From: Thermoanaerobaculia bacterium
Lineage (GTDB): Bacteria; Acidobacteriota; Thermoanaerobaculia; Multivoradales; UBA5704
Length of the DNA stretch: 5,242 nt
Assembly: GCA_025937035.1 (NCBI GenBank)
Contig: JAICSG010000338.1
Coordinates: 1 to 5,242, forward strand
Direction of reading: 5' to 3'
In this document: positions 1-5,242 of the stretch, piece by piece
Layout: every line of letters starts with the position of its first letter
Numbering within the stretch: position 1 is the stretch's first letter
Notes under the pieces: model-generated
Told to the model about the DNA's origin: nothing
The model's input: only the letters and a program-made list of their open reading frames with translations
Databases searched by the model: none
Program-made: the position numbers and the translations under genes

Positions 1-1
1 C

Positions 2-829
2 TCGCCCGGCTACTTCGAGGCGATGGGCATCCGGCTCCTGCGCGGCCGGACCTTCAACGGCAACGACCAAGCCGGCGCGCAAGGCGTGGCGGTGGTCAAC
101 GAGACCCTGGCCCGCACCTACTGGCCGGGCGCCGATCCGGTCGGCAAGCGCATCCGCTTCGGCGACCTCGACCCCAAAAAGAAGCCGAGCTGGCTCACGG
201 TGGTGGGGGTCGTGGACGACGTCCGCAATTCCAGCCTGGAGGGGACGCCCCGGCCGCAGACCTACCTGGCGACGCCGCAGGACGCCTACTCGGAGCAATA
301 CGTGGTCCTGCGCGTGAAAGGGGACCCGAAAGACCTGATCGCGTCCGCCCGCTCCGCCATCTGGTCAGTGGACCGGGACCAGCCGGTGGCCGAGGTCCGT
401 ACCATGTCCAAGGTGGTCTCGCAGTCGGTGGCCACGCGGCGGTTCAACATGGTTCTGCTGGGAGCCTTCGCGGCCCTGGCGCTGGCCCTGGCGGCGGTGG
501 GAATCTACGGCATCACCGCCTACTCGGTGGCCCAGCGGACGCGGGAGATGGGGCTGCGGATGGCCCTCGGCGCGCGTCCGGGGGAGGTGCTGGGGCTGGT
601 GCTGCGCGAGGCCGGCTCGCTGGCCCTGGCCGGCCTCGCGGCCGGGCTCGTCCTCGCCTTCGCCGCCACCCGCGTGATGGCGAGCCTCCTCTTTGGCGTC
701 GGCGCGAGCGATCCGCTCACCTTCGCGAGCGTCGCGGCCACGCTGGCCCTCGTCGCGCTCTTCGCGGCCTGGGTGCCCGGCCGGCGGGCGACGCAAGTCG
801 ATCCCATGGTGGCTCTCCGAACGGAGTAG
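2..829 (+). CDS. ABC-type permease of the MacB/FtsX family, C-terminal fragment (ADOP-like)
   Basis: This gene is cut by the left edge. The frame is open from base 2, seven codons before the first ATG at 23, and those codons (SPGYFEA) belong to the conserved family motif, so the ATG is internal. The 275 visible residues start in the MacB-type periplasmic core: [18 protein letters not shown] at 1-18, then [15 protein letters not shown] and [17 protein letters not shown]. An FtsX domain follows with three hydrophobic segments near 149-173, 205-224 and 241-258. The hallmark cytoplasmic motif [14 protein letters not shown] is at 178-191, and the usual end DPMVALRTE precedes the TAG stop. MacB-family permeases work with an ATPase in efflux or mechanotransmission across the envelope, without moving substrate through the bilayer. 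No ATPase gene follows. The style resembles the orphan, often tandem permeases of Acidobacteriota (ADOP), but the diagnostic N-terminus lies outside the window. Substrate unknown. Confidence 0.93.
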   Translation, partial: SPGYFEAMGIRLLRGRTFNGNDQAGAQGVAVVNETLARTYWPGADPVGKRIRFGDLDPKKKPSWLTVVGVVDDVRNSSLEGTPRPQTYLATPQDAYSEQYVVLRVKGDPKDLIASARSAIWSVDRDQPVAEVRTMSKVVSQSVATRRFNMVLLGAFAALALALAAVGIYGITAYSVAQRTREMGLRMALGARPGEVLGLVLREAGSLALAGLAAGLVLAFAATRVMASLLFGVGASDPLTFASVAATLALVALFAAWVPGRRATQVDPMVALRTE

Positions 830-860
830 GCCCGGCGAAATCTGGGGCAAACCTCGCCAG

Positions 861-907
861 GTCTGCTCCAGACATGCCCAAAAGAGGTGCCAGCCGATTC
901 TGCTGGC
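861..907 (+). other. Two small inverted repeats in the permease-rmuC gap
   Basis: The 182-bp gap at 830-1011 holds no gene. Two short perfect dyads are visible: GTCTG-CTC-CAGAC at 861-873 (5-bp stem, 3-nt loop) and GCCAGC-CGATTCT-GCTGGC at 889-907 (6-bp stem, 7-nt loop). Neither is followed by a run of T, so neither is a textbook intrinsic terminator. They could be weak or Rho-assisted 3' ends for the permease transcript, or chance in GC-rich DNA. Further right, TTGTGC (950-955) and TAGATA (975-980), 19 nt apart, loosely resemble a sigma-70 promoter for rmuC. The match and the spacing are both poor, so I do not call it as a promoter. Confidence 0.25.
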
Positions 908-997
908 TGTCCCAGGGAAGGGCGTTTCTCCGCCGGTACCCACATCATCTTGTGCTACTCTCCTTCAGTGCCCCTAGATATCCCGCTCTTCTACTGG

Positions 998-1007
998 AAA
1001 GGGGTGA
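998..1007 (+). promoter_or_regulatory. Ribosome-binding site of rmuC
   Basis: AAAGGGGTGA ends 4 nt before the ATG at 1012, and AAGGGGTGA matches the anti-Shine-Dalgarno complement AGGAGGTGA at seven of nine bases. This decides the start. The same frame is open upstream to an ATG at 874, but the 46 extra residues are unlike RmuC proteins, which begin with a membrane segment. That segment follows directly after the ATG at 1012. Confidence 0.75.
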
Positions 1008-1011
1008 GCTG

Positions 1012-2361
1012 ATGGAGGTGGTGGTCCCGGTCCTGGCGTTCCTCCTGGGAGGGGCTGTCGTCTGGCTCTTCGCCCGGCAGCAGCGGAGCGTGCTGGTGGA
1101 GCGTCTGCGGTCGCGGGAAGCGGAGGTGGCGCGGCTGGCTCAAGGCACGGCCGAGGCCGGCCGGCTGCGGGAGGAGCGGGCGGTCCTCCTGACCACGATC
1201 GAGAAGGAGCGGCAGGCCAACGCCGAGAAGCTGCGGCTTCTGGACGAGGCGCAAGGGCGGCTCTCGGATACCTTCAAGGCCCTGTCCTCCGAGGCGCTCA
1301 ACAACAACAACGCCAATTTCCTCCATCTCGCCAAGGCCACCCTGGAGAGGTTCCAGGAGGCGGCCCAGGGGGATCTCGCGCGCCGGCAGCAGGCGATCGG
1401 CGAGCTGGTCCATCCGCTCAAGGAGTCTCTGCAGAAGGTGGACGACAAGATCCGCGAGATCGAGACCGCCCGCGAGGTCGCCTACGCCACCCTGAGCGAT
1501 CACCTGAAGAGCCTCGCCTCCACGCAGACCCACCTGGAGCGCGAGACGGCCAAGCTGGTCGGCGCCCTGCGCTCCTCCTCGACCCGGGGGCGCTGGGGGG
1601 AGATCCAGCTCCAGCGGGTGGTCGAGATGGCCGGCATGGTGGCTTATTGTGATTTTTCGCTCCAGGCCACGGTCGAGACCGAGGACGGCCGGCAGCGCCC
1701 CGATCTCGTCGTCCGCCTGCCCAATCAGAAGAACGTGGTCATCGACGCCAAGGCTCCGCTCGACGCCTATCTCGACTCCCTGGAGGCGCTCGACGAGGAC
1801 GGCCGCCGGGCGAAGCTGCGGGATCACGCCCGGCAGATCCGGCTCCATCTGACGAGGCTGTCGGGGAAGAGCTACTGGGCCCAATTCGAGCCCGCGCCGG
1901 AATTCGTGGTCCTCTTCCTGCCGGGGGAGACCTTCTTCAGCGCCGCCCTGGAGCAGGACCCTTCACTGATTGAGGCCGGAGTGGAGCAGCGAGTGATCCT
2001 GGCCACTCCCACGACGCTGATCGCGCTGCTGCGGGCGGTCGCCTACGGCTGGCGGCAGGCGCAGGTGGAGGAGAACGCCAAGCAGATCAGCGAGCTCGGC
2101 AAGTCGCTCTACGAGCGGCTCCGCACCTTCGCCGGCCACCTATCGGCCATGGGCCGCAACCTCGGCCAGAGCGTGGACGCCTACAACAAGGCGGTGGGAT
2201 CGCTGGAGCTGAGGGTCCTCCCCGCCGCCCGCCGCTTCAAGGAGATGGGCGCCGCGGGCGGCGACGAGATCGAGACCCTGGATCCGGTCGACAAGGTCAC
2301 CCGCGCCGTGGACGCGGGGGAGGAGTTGCCGGAGATGATCGGTGGAGAGGTGGTCTCCTAG
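1012..2361 (+). CDS. rmuC: DNA recombination protein RmuC
   Basis: The 449-residue product matches the RmuC family in length and layout. Residues 2-20 form one N-terminal membrane segment ([18 protein letters not shown]). Residues 25-185 are charged and heptad-rich, a predicted coiled coil. The conserved RmuC domain covers about 130-420. Family signatures are [17 protein letters not shown] (193-209), CDFSLQ (213-218), RPDLVVRLP (229-237), [11 protein letters not shown] (243-253), [13 protein letters not shown] (302-314) and [16 protein letters not shown] (332-347). E197, D231, D245 and K247 fit the acidic-acidic-xK core of a PD-(D/E)XK nuclease fold, so the likely active site is intact. In E. 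coli, RmuC limits recombination at inverted repeats; its biochemical activity is poorly defined. The start at 1012 is set by the ribosome-binding site. The stop shares CTAG with the convergent isomerase gene. Base composition looks like that of its neighbours. Family assignment is secure; the exact cellular role is not. Confidence 0.95.
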   Translation: MEVVVPVLAFLLGGAVVWLFARQQRSVLVERLRSREAEVARLAQGTAEAGRLREERAVLLTTIEKERQANAEKLRLLDEAQGRLSDTFKALSSEALNNNNANFLHLAKATLERFQEAAQGDLARRQQAIGELVHPLKESLQKVDDKIREIETAREVAYATLSDHLKSLASTQTHLERETAKLVGALRSSSTRGRWGEIQLQRVVEMAGMVAYCDFSLQATVETEDGRQRPDLVVRLPNQKNVVIDAKAPLDAYLDSLEALDEDGRRAKLRDHARQIRLHLTRLSGKSYWAQFEPAPEFVVLFLPGETFFSAALEQDPSLIEAGVEQRVILATPTTLIALLRAVAYGWRQAQVEENAKQISELGKSLYERLRTFAGHLSAMGRNLGQSVDAYNKAVGSLELRVLPAARRFKEMGAAGGDEIETLDPVDKVTRAVDAGEELPEMIGGEVVS

Positions 2362-2376
2362 AGGAAGACCTCCACC
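2341..2376. terminator. Hairpin over the convergent stop codons, possible bidirectional terminator
   Basis: An imperfect inverted repeat surrounds the shared stop. The inner stem pairs GGTC (2352-2355) with GACC (2367-2370) and TCC (2356-2358) with GGA (2363-2365), with A2366 bulged and TAGA as the loop. An outer stem pairs GGTGGA (2341-2346) with TCCACC (2371-2376) across a 5-nt left-side bulge. This gives 13 base pairs, mostly GC. There is no T-run on either strand, so it is not a classic intrinsic terminator. It lies inside both coding ends because the genes leave no spacer. Termination or 3'-end protection is inference. Confidence 0.3.
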
Positions 2377-3524
2377 TTGCCCTTCGACCGCAGCTCCTGG
2401 GCCCGGGCCTGGATCATCTTCTGGACCTCCTCCTGCTTGAGGACCTGCGCGATGCGGTCCTTCACCTGATCGAAGCTGAGCGTGGTCGGCGCCTGCCGTT
2501 CCACGAGCTGGATGATATGGAAGCCATAGTTGACCTCCACGACCGGGCTCAGATCGTTCGGCTTCTGGAGCGCGAAGGCCGCGGCCTCGAAGGCTGGCGG
2601 GGTCTGGCCCTTGACGATCGAGCCGAGATCACCGCCCTGGGCCTTTGACTGCGGATCGTCCGAGTATTGCTGGGCCAGCTTGGCGAAGTCCTCGCCCCCC
2701 TGGATGCGCTTGAGGAGGTCCTGCGCTTTCTGCTTGGCCTTCTCGCGGTCGGCCGGCGGGGCCTTGGGATCGACCTTGATCATGATGTGGCGCAGATGGA
2801 GGCGCTCGGGCACTTGCATCTCCGTCTTGTGCTTTTCGTAGAAGTCCCGCGCCGCCTGGTCCGGGACGGTGGCCTTGGGGGCGAGCTTGGTCGCGATGTA
2901 CTTCTGGAGCGTGATCCCGTCGCGGGTTTGCTGGCGGAAGCGCTCCTCGGTAACGCCTTCCTGGGCGAGGGCCTTCTTGTAGATCTCCTCGCTGGGGAAG
3001 CCGCGCTTGCGCATCGCGACCGCCTGCTGCACCTCGGCGTCGGAGACGGTGACCCCCTGCGCCTTGGCGTCCTGCTGGAGGAGCTCGATGGCGATGAGCT
3101 GGTCGAGCACCCGGCGGTAGAGGTCGGCCGTGGGGTCGACCCGCTGTCCTGCCTGGGCCAGCCGCATCTGGACCACCTGAGCGCCGTCCATCAGCTCCGC
3201 CTTCTTGATCTCATGGCCGTTCACCCGGGCGACGACAGCCGGGATCTTGTCCGGCGGCAGGGTCGGCCCGCTCGGAGCCCCGGGCTTGGCCGCCGTGGCG
3301 GGCTCTCCGGGAAGGTGGAGGGGAGCGAGCTGGCGGTTGGCCGCCCCTGGCGCCGCCGCTGAAGGCGTCGTCGTGGTGCCCGCCTGCGGGCTGGCGGCGG
3401 GGGCGGTCTTGCCCGCAGGAACGTCGGCGACCACGCTCTTCTCGGGTGCGGCCTTGCAGCCGGAGCCCAGGGACAAAAGCAGGGCGAGCCCGGGGAAGAG
3501 CAGGAGAGAAATCTTTTTGGACAT
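2358..3524 (-). CDS. Parvulin-type peptidyl-prolyl isomerase (PpiC/SurA/PrsA-like), probable lipoprotein
   Basis: The 388-residue product has three parts. Residues 1-23 are a signal peptide: MSKK, a hydrophobic core [13 protein letters not shown], then GSGC with Cys23 as the probable lipidation site. Residues 24-92 are a Pro/Ala/Thr-rich linker. Residues 95-235 form a SurA/PrsA-like chaperone region ([37 protein letters not shown]). A single parvulin domain follows at about 238-343, with [10 protein letters not shown] (242-251), [12 protein letters not shown] (280-291), [20 protein letters not shown] (297-316) and NYGFHIIQL (332-340). A short helical tail ends the protein. The family isomerises X-Pro bonds and helps exported proteins fold outside the cytoplasm. 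The ATG at 3524 is preferred over an in-frame TTG at 3551, because the signal peptide and a correctly spaced GAGG support it. The gene lies 63 bp after the glycosyltransferase and may be co-transcribed with it. SurA-like or PrsA-like cannot be separated here. Confidence 0.93.
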   Translation of the reverse strand: MSKKISLLLFPGLALLLSLGSGCKAAPEKSVVADVPAGKTAPAASPQAGTTTTPSAAAPGAANRQLAPLHLPGEPATAAKPGAPSGPTLPPDKIPAVVARVNGHEIKKAELMDGAQVVQMRLAQAGQRVDPTADLYRRVLDQLIAIELLQQDAKAQGVTVSDAEVQQAVAMRKRGFPSEEIYKKALAQEGVTEERFRQQTRDGITLQKYIATKLAPKATVPDQAARDFYEKHKTEMQVPERLHLRHIMIKVDPKAPPADREKAKQKAQDLLKRIQGGEDFAKLAQQYSDDPQSKAQGGDLGSIVKGQTPPAFEAAAFALQKPNDLSPVVEVNYGFHIIQLVERQAPTTLSFDQVKDRIAQVLKQEEVQKMIQARAQELRSKGKVEVFL

Positions 3525-3532
3525 GTCGAATA

Positions 3533-3536
3533 CCTC
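3533..3536 (-). promoter_or_regulatory. Ribosome-binding site of the isomerase gene
   Basis: On the minus strand GAGG lies 8 nt before the ATG at 3524. It falls inside the alternative reading from the TTG at 3551, so it supports the shorter protein. The 63-bp gap between this gene and the glycosyltransferase stop shows no clear terminator. I saw no convincing promoter in it either: TAGACT near its left end lacks a credible -35 partner. Confidence 0.5.
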
Positions 3537-3587
3537 GAGGGCGGAGCGCAAAGGCCGCCGAAATTGAGCAGCGCAGTCTAGCAGAGA

Positions 3588-4493
3588 TCAGGGGAAACGC
3601 AGGCGCTGGAAGTACGCCGCGGCCTCGCCGGCCAGCGACGCGGCATGCCCCACGGCCACCAGGGGGAGGGTCGCCAGACAGCGTCCCGTCTGGCCGGCCC
3701 GGGAGGCGTGGAGGCCGACCAGGGCCAGAATGCGCGCCAGGCGGACCGGCGGCAGGGTGACCGCCAGCCAGCCGAGGGCGGCCCCCCGGCCGGCGCCGGT
3801 GCCGTCGAGCCGCAGATGGCCGTACATCCGCCCCCGCGTGTAGCGCTCCGCCACGAAGCTCCCCAGGGTGTGCAGGTGATGGTGCGCCACCACGGCCCGG
3901 GGCTCGAAGCCGAGCCGGTGCCCCTGCCGGCGGAGGCTCCGCGAGAGGGTCACGTCGCCCAGGAATTGATCGCCGGGAAATCCCCCCGCCACCTCGAATT
4001 GCCGCCGCGGGAGCAGCATGTTGGCGGTGGGGCTCATGTCCACCTCGCGCGGCGGGCCGCCCGGCAGCCACTTGCTGAACTTGCAGAGGTGGACCCCCTG
4101 GTCGAGCCAGCGGCCGCCATGGCAGGCGAGGGCACCCACCACCGGCTCGCCGGTCGCGCGGTGGGCGGCCACCAGCCGCTCCAGCCAGTCGGGCCGGGCG
4201 TAGACGTCGGGATCGGTGAAGGCCAGAAGCTCGCCGCGGGACCGCGCGACTCCCAGGTTGCGCGCGGCGTGGGGGAGGAGGCGCTGCTCGCTTCGCTCGA
4301 AGCGGACGGCGGTGAAGCCCTCGACGATCCGGCGGGTGCTCTCCGCGGCTTCGCCTGGGCTGCTGTCGACGACGACCGTCTCGAAATCCTGGAACGTCTG
4401 GCGGGAGATCGCCTCCAGGCAGCCGGCGAGGGTCCGCTGCGACTCGTAGGCCGGGATGACGACCGAGACAGCCGGCCGGGTCGTTGGTATCAT
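3588..4493 (-). CDS. Family 2 glycosyltransferase (GT-A fold)
   Basis: This 301-residue protein starts with a GT2 domain: PAVSVVIPAYESQRTLAGCL (7-26), then VVVDSSPGE (40-48), AARNLGVARSRGELL (76-90) and the metal-binding DXD as TDPDVY (93-98, D94 and D96). A likely acceptor and catalytic region follows, with TANMLLPRRQFEVAGGF (156-172), FLGDVTLSRSLRRQGHRL (177-194, D180 a candidate base) and VVAHHH (201-206). Two hydrophobic stretches near 239-262 and 272-292 suggest membrane association. The family moves a sugar from a nucleotide donor to a saccharide or lipid acceptor; donor and acceptor cannot be read here. The ATG at 4493 overlaps the upstream stop as ATGA and the GT2 fold begins right after it. 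The frame stays open upstream, but that part is a shadow of the neighbouring gene. No strong Shine-Dalgarno precedes the start, which fits translational coupling. The likely role is cell-surface glycan or glycolipid synthesis. Confidence 0.92.
   Translation of the reverse strand: MIPTTRPAVSVVIPAYESQRTLAGCLEAISRQTFQDFETVVVDSSPGEAAESTRRIVEGFTAVRFERSEQRLLPHAARNLGVARSRGELLAFTDPDVYARPDWLERLVAAHRATGEPVVGALACHGGRWLDQGVHLCKFSKWLPGGPPREVDMSPTANMLLPRRQFEVAGGFPGDQFLGDVTLSRSLRRQGHRLGFEPRAVVAHHHLHTLGSFVAERYTRGRMYGHLRLDGTGAGRGAALGWLAVTLPPVRLARILALVGLHASRAGQTGRCLATLPLVAVGHAASLAGEAAAYFQRLRFP
4490..4493 (-). promoter_or_regulatory. ATGA stop-start overlap coupling two glycosyltransferase genes
   Basis: On the minus strand the tetranucleotide ATGA holds the ATG of the downstream glycosyltransferase (4493-4491) and the TGA stop of the upstream one (4492-4490). 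The bases before it (GATCCCGAAAGCTC) lack a good Shine-Dalgarno, so restart by terminating ribosomes is the likely mode. This implies one transcript and linked amounts of the two enzymes. Confidence 0.8.
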
Positions 4494-5242
4494 GAGCTTT
4501 CGGGATCGAGCTCGCGGTATTCGTTCATCTCGAAAAGCGAGAAGCGGGCCTCGGCGTCGCCCGTTCCGAGGAGGAGGCCGAGCGCCTGTCCCAGGGCCGC
4601 CACGAGCTGGACGGCGAGGATCTGCGGCGCCGCCGCGAGCGCCGGGCGGAGGAGGTCCGGCCTTAGCCGGGAGAGCCGCTTGATCAGCAGGACCAGGGAG
4701 TAGAGAGGGACGGCCGGCGTCGCCAAAACGTAGAAGGCCTTGCGCGCCAGGGTCCAGCCGAAGGTGCGGGCGCGCAGCGGCGCGTAGCAGCGGTTCCAGA
4801 GGAAGCGGCCGCGCCAGGCGCTGCCCAGGGTGCTCTCGTTGACGTGCTCGAACTTGGCCGCCGGCTCCAGGAGCAGGCGGTGGCCGTCGCGGTGCAGCCG
4901 CACGTGGAGCACGATCTCCGCCCGCAGCAGGTCGTCGAGCTCGGGGCCGTAGGCGAGCAGGAGGTCCCGCTTGAACGACGAATTGTGGCCGGGGAGCATG
5001 GGGTGCTCGGCGCGCGGGGCGGGCGCCAGCCAGGGGTAGTAGTTGAGGATCGCCAGAATCCGGCTGAGCCGCACGGAGGGGTTGCCGACATGGACCTCCG
5101 CACCCACCGCGGCCCACGGCCCCCGGTGGGCCGCGATCAGCGCCGCCGCCCAACCCGGCCAGGCCCGGCAGTGCTCCTCCAGGAAGACCACCACCGGCGT
5201 CGCGGCCCGACGCACGCCGTGGGCTTTGGCGGCGGAGAAGAG
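4490..5242 (-). CDS. Glycosyltransferase, GT2-like, C-terminal fragment
   Basis: The gene runs off the right edge, so its N-terminal nucleotide-binding part is not visible. The frame is open to base 5242 and gives 250 residues; a GTG at 5215 is internal, not a start. Visible motifs are PVVVFLEEHCRAWPGWAAAL (16-35), with E22-E23-H24 where GT2 enzymes carry DXD, then AAVGAEVHVGNP (44-55), MLPGHNSSFKRDLLL (82-96), LDDLLRAEIVLHVRL (102-116), DGHRLLLEPAAKFEHVNES (119-137) and FLWNRCYAPLRART (147-160). Two hydrophobic segments near 168-187 and 202-226 suggest membrane attachment. The order of motifs lines up with the downstream glycosyltransferase, which supports common descent. The gene ends in the ATGA overlap with that neighbour. 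It is probably a sugar transferase in the same surface-glycan pathway; the substrate is unknown. Confidence is high for glycosyltransferase and low for any narrower call. Confidence 0.85.
   Translation of the reverse strand, partial: LFSAAKAHGVRRAATPVVVFLEEHCRAWPGWAAALIAAHRGPWAAVGAEVHVGNPSVRLSRILAILNYYPWLAPAPRAEHPMLPGHNSSFKRDLLLAYGPELDDLLRAEIVLHVRLHRDGHRLLLEPAAKFEHVNESTLGSAWRGRFLWNRCYAPLRARTFGWTLARKAFYVLATPAVPLYSLVLLIKRLSRLRPDLLRPALAAAPQILAVQLVAALGQALGLLLGTGDAEARFSLFEMNEYRELDPESS

Noticed and set aside
950..980. Possible sigma-70 promoter before rmuC (TTGTGC, 19 nt, TAGATA)
   Set aside because: The -10 match is poor and the spacer is long. In GC-rich DNA such a partial match carries little weight without a mapped transcription start.
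874..1011. 46-residue N-terminal extension of RmuC from an in-frame ATG at 874
   Set aside because: The extension has no family resemblance and lacks its own ribosome-binding site. The ATG at 1012 has a strong one and is followed directly by the expected membrane segment.
991..1884. 297-codon open frame on the minus strand opposite rmuC
   Set aside because: It is a Leu/Gly/Pro-rich shadow of the rmuC coding strand without motifs. The rmuC frame carries all family signatures.
2667..3362. 231-codon open frame on the plus strand opposite the isomerase gene
   Set aside because: It is Leu/Gly/Arg-rich shadow sequence with no domain. The opposing frame has a signal peptide and a full parvulin domain.
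3645..4703. Long open frame of 352 codons on the plus strand, antisense to both glycosyltransferases
   Set aside because: It is a GC-rich shadow: the product is low-complexity, rich in Gly, Ala, Arg and Pro, without recognisable motifs. It crosses two well-supported genes on the other strand.
4494..5153. 220-residue upstream extension of the second glycosyltransferase
   Set aside because: The extension is Arg/Pro/Gly/Ala-rich with no motifs and lies out of frame over the upstream glycosyltransferase, whose own frame holds clear motifs. The GT2 fold begins at the ATG at 4493.
1..5242. Search for CRISPR arrays, tRNAs, insertion-sequence ends, toxin-antitoxin pairs or phage genes
   Set aside because: No regularly spaced repeats, cloverleaf-like segments, transposase motifs or long terminal repeats were seen by eye. 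All five genes have ordinary family assignments and similar base composition, so there is no sign of a mobile or defence island.

Overview
This is an ordinary-looking chromosomal stretch from a GC-rich bacterium. It holds three complete protein genes and two genes cut by the window edges, with almost no non-coding DNA. The left-hand gene fragment resembles the MacB/FtsX-type permeases that are multiplied in Acidobacteriota and also common in other GC-rich soil and sediment lineages. Together with the style of the glycosyltransferases, this suggests an acidobacterial or similar (Gemmatimonadota, Rokubacteria-like) genome. A signal-bearing periplasmic foldase and a MacB-type permease fit a diderm cell. 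No 16S or other phylogenetic marker is present, so the assignment is inference.

Layout. Plus strand, positions 2-829: C-terminal part of an ABC-type permease (MacB periplasmic core plus FtsX domain). Positions 830-1011: a 182-bp gap with small inverted repeats, and a clear ribosome-binding site at its right end. Plus strand, 1012-2361: rmuC, a membrane-anchored coiled-coil protein with a PD-(D/E)XK-like nuclease domain. Minus strand, read right to left: the C-terminal part of a glycosyltransferase (from beyond 5242 to 4490), a second complete family 2 glycosyltransferase (4493-3588), and a parvulin-type peptidyl-prolyl isomerase (3524-2358).

The two glycosyltransferases overlap by the tetranucleotide ATGA and appear translationally coupled. 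They look like diverged paralogues acting in one glycan pathway, probably cell-surface polysaccharide or glycolipid. The isomerase follows after 63 bp and may be in the same transcript. It probably folds envelope proteins from a membrane anchor. rmuC and the isomerase gene converge and share a palindromic CTAG that supplies both stop codons. An imperfect hairpin sits over this junction.

I found no tRNA, rRNA, CRISPR array, insertion sequence, phage gene or toxin-antitoxin pair, and no convincing new system. The points most worth a second look are the glycosyltransferase pair with unequal metal-binding motifs (DPD versus EEH), the hairpin over the shared stops, and the unusual lipobox of the isomerase.
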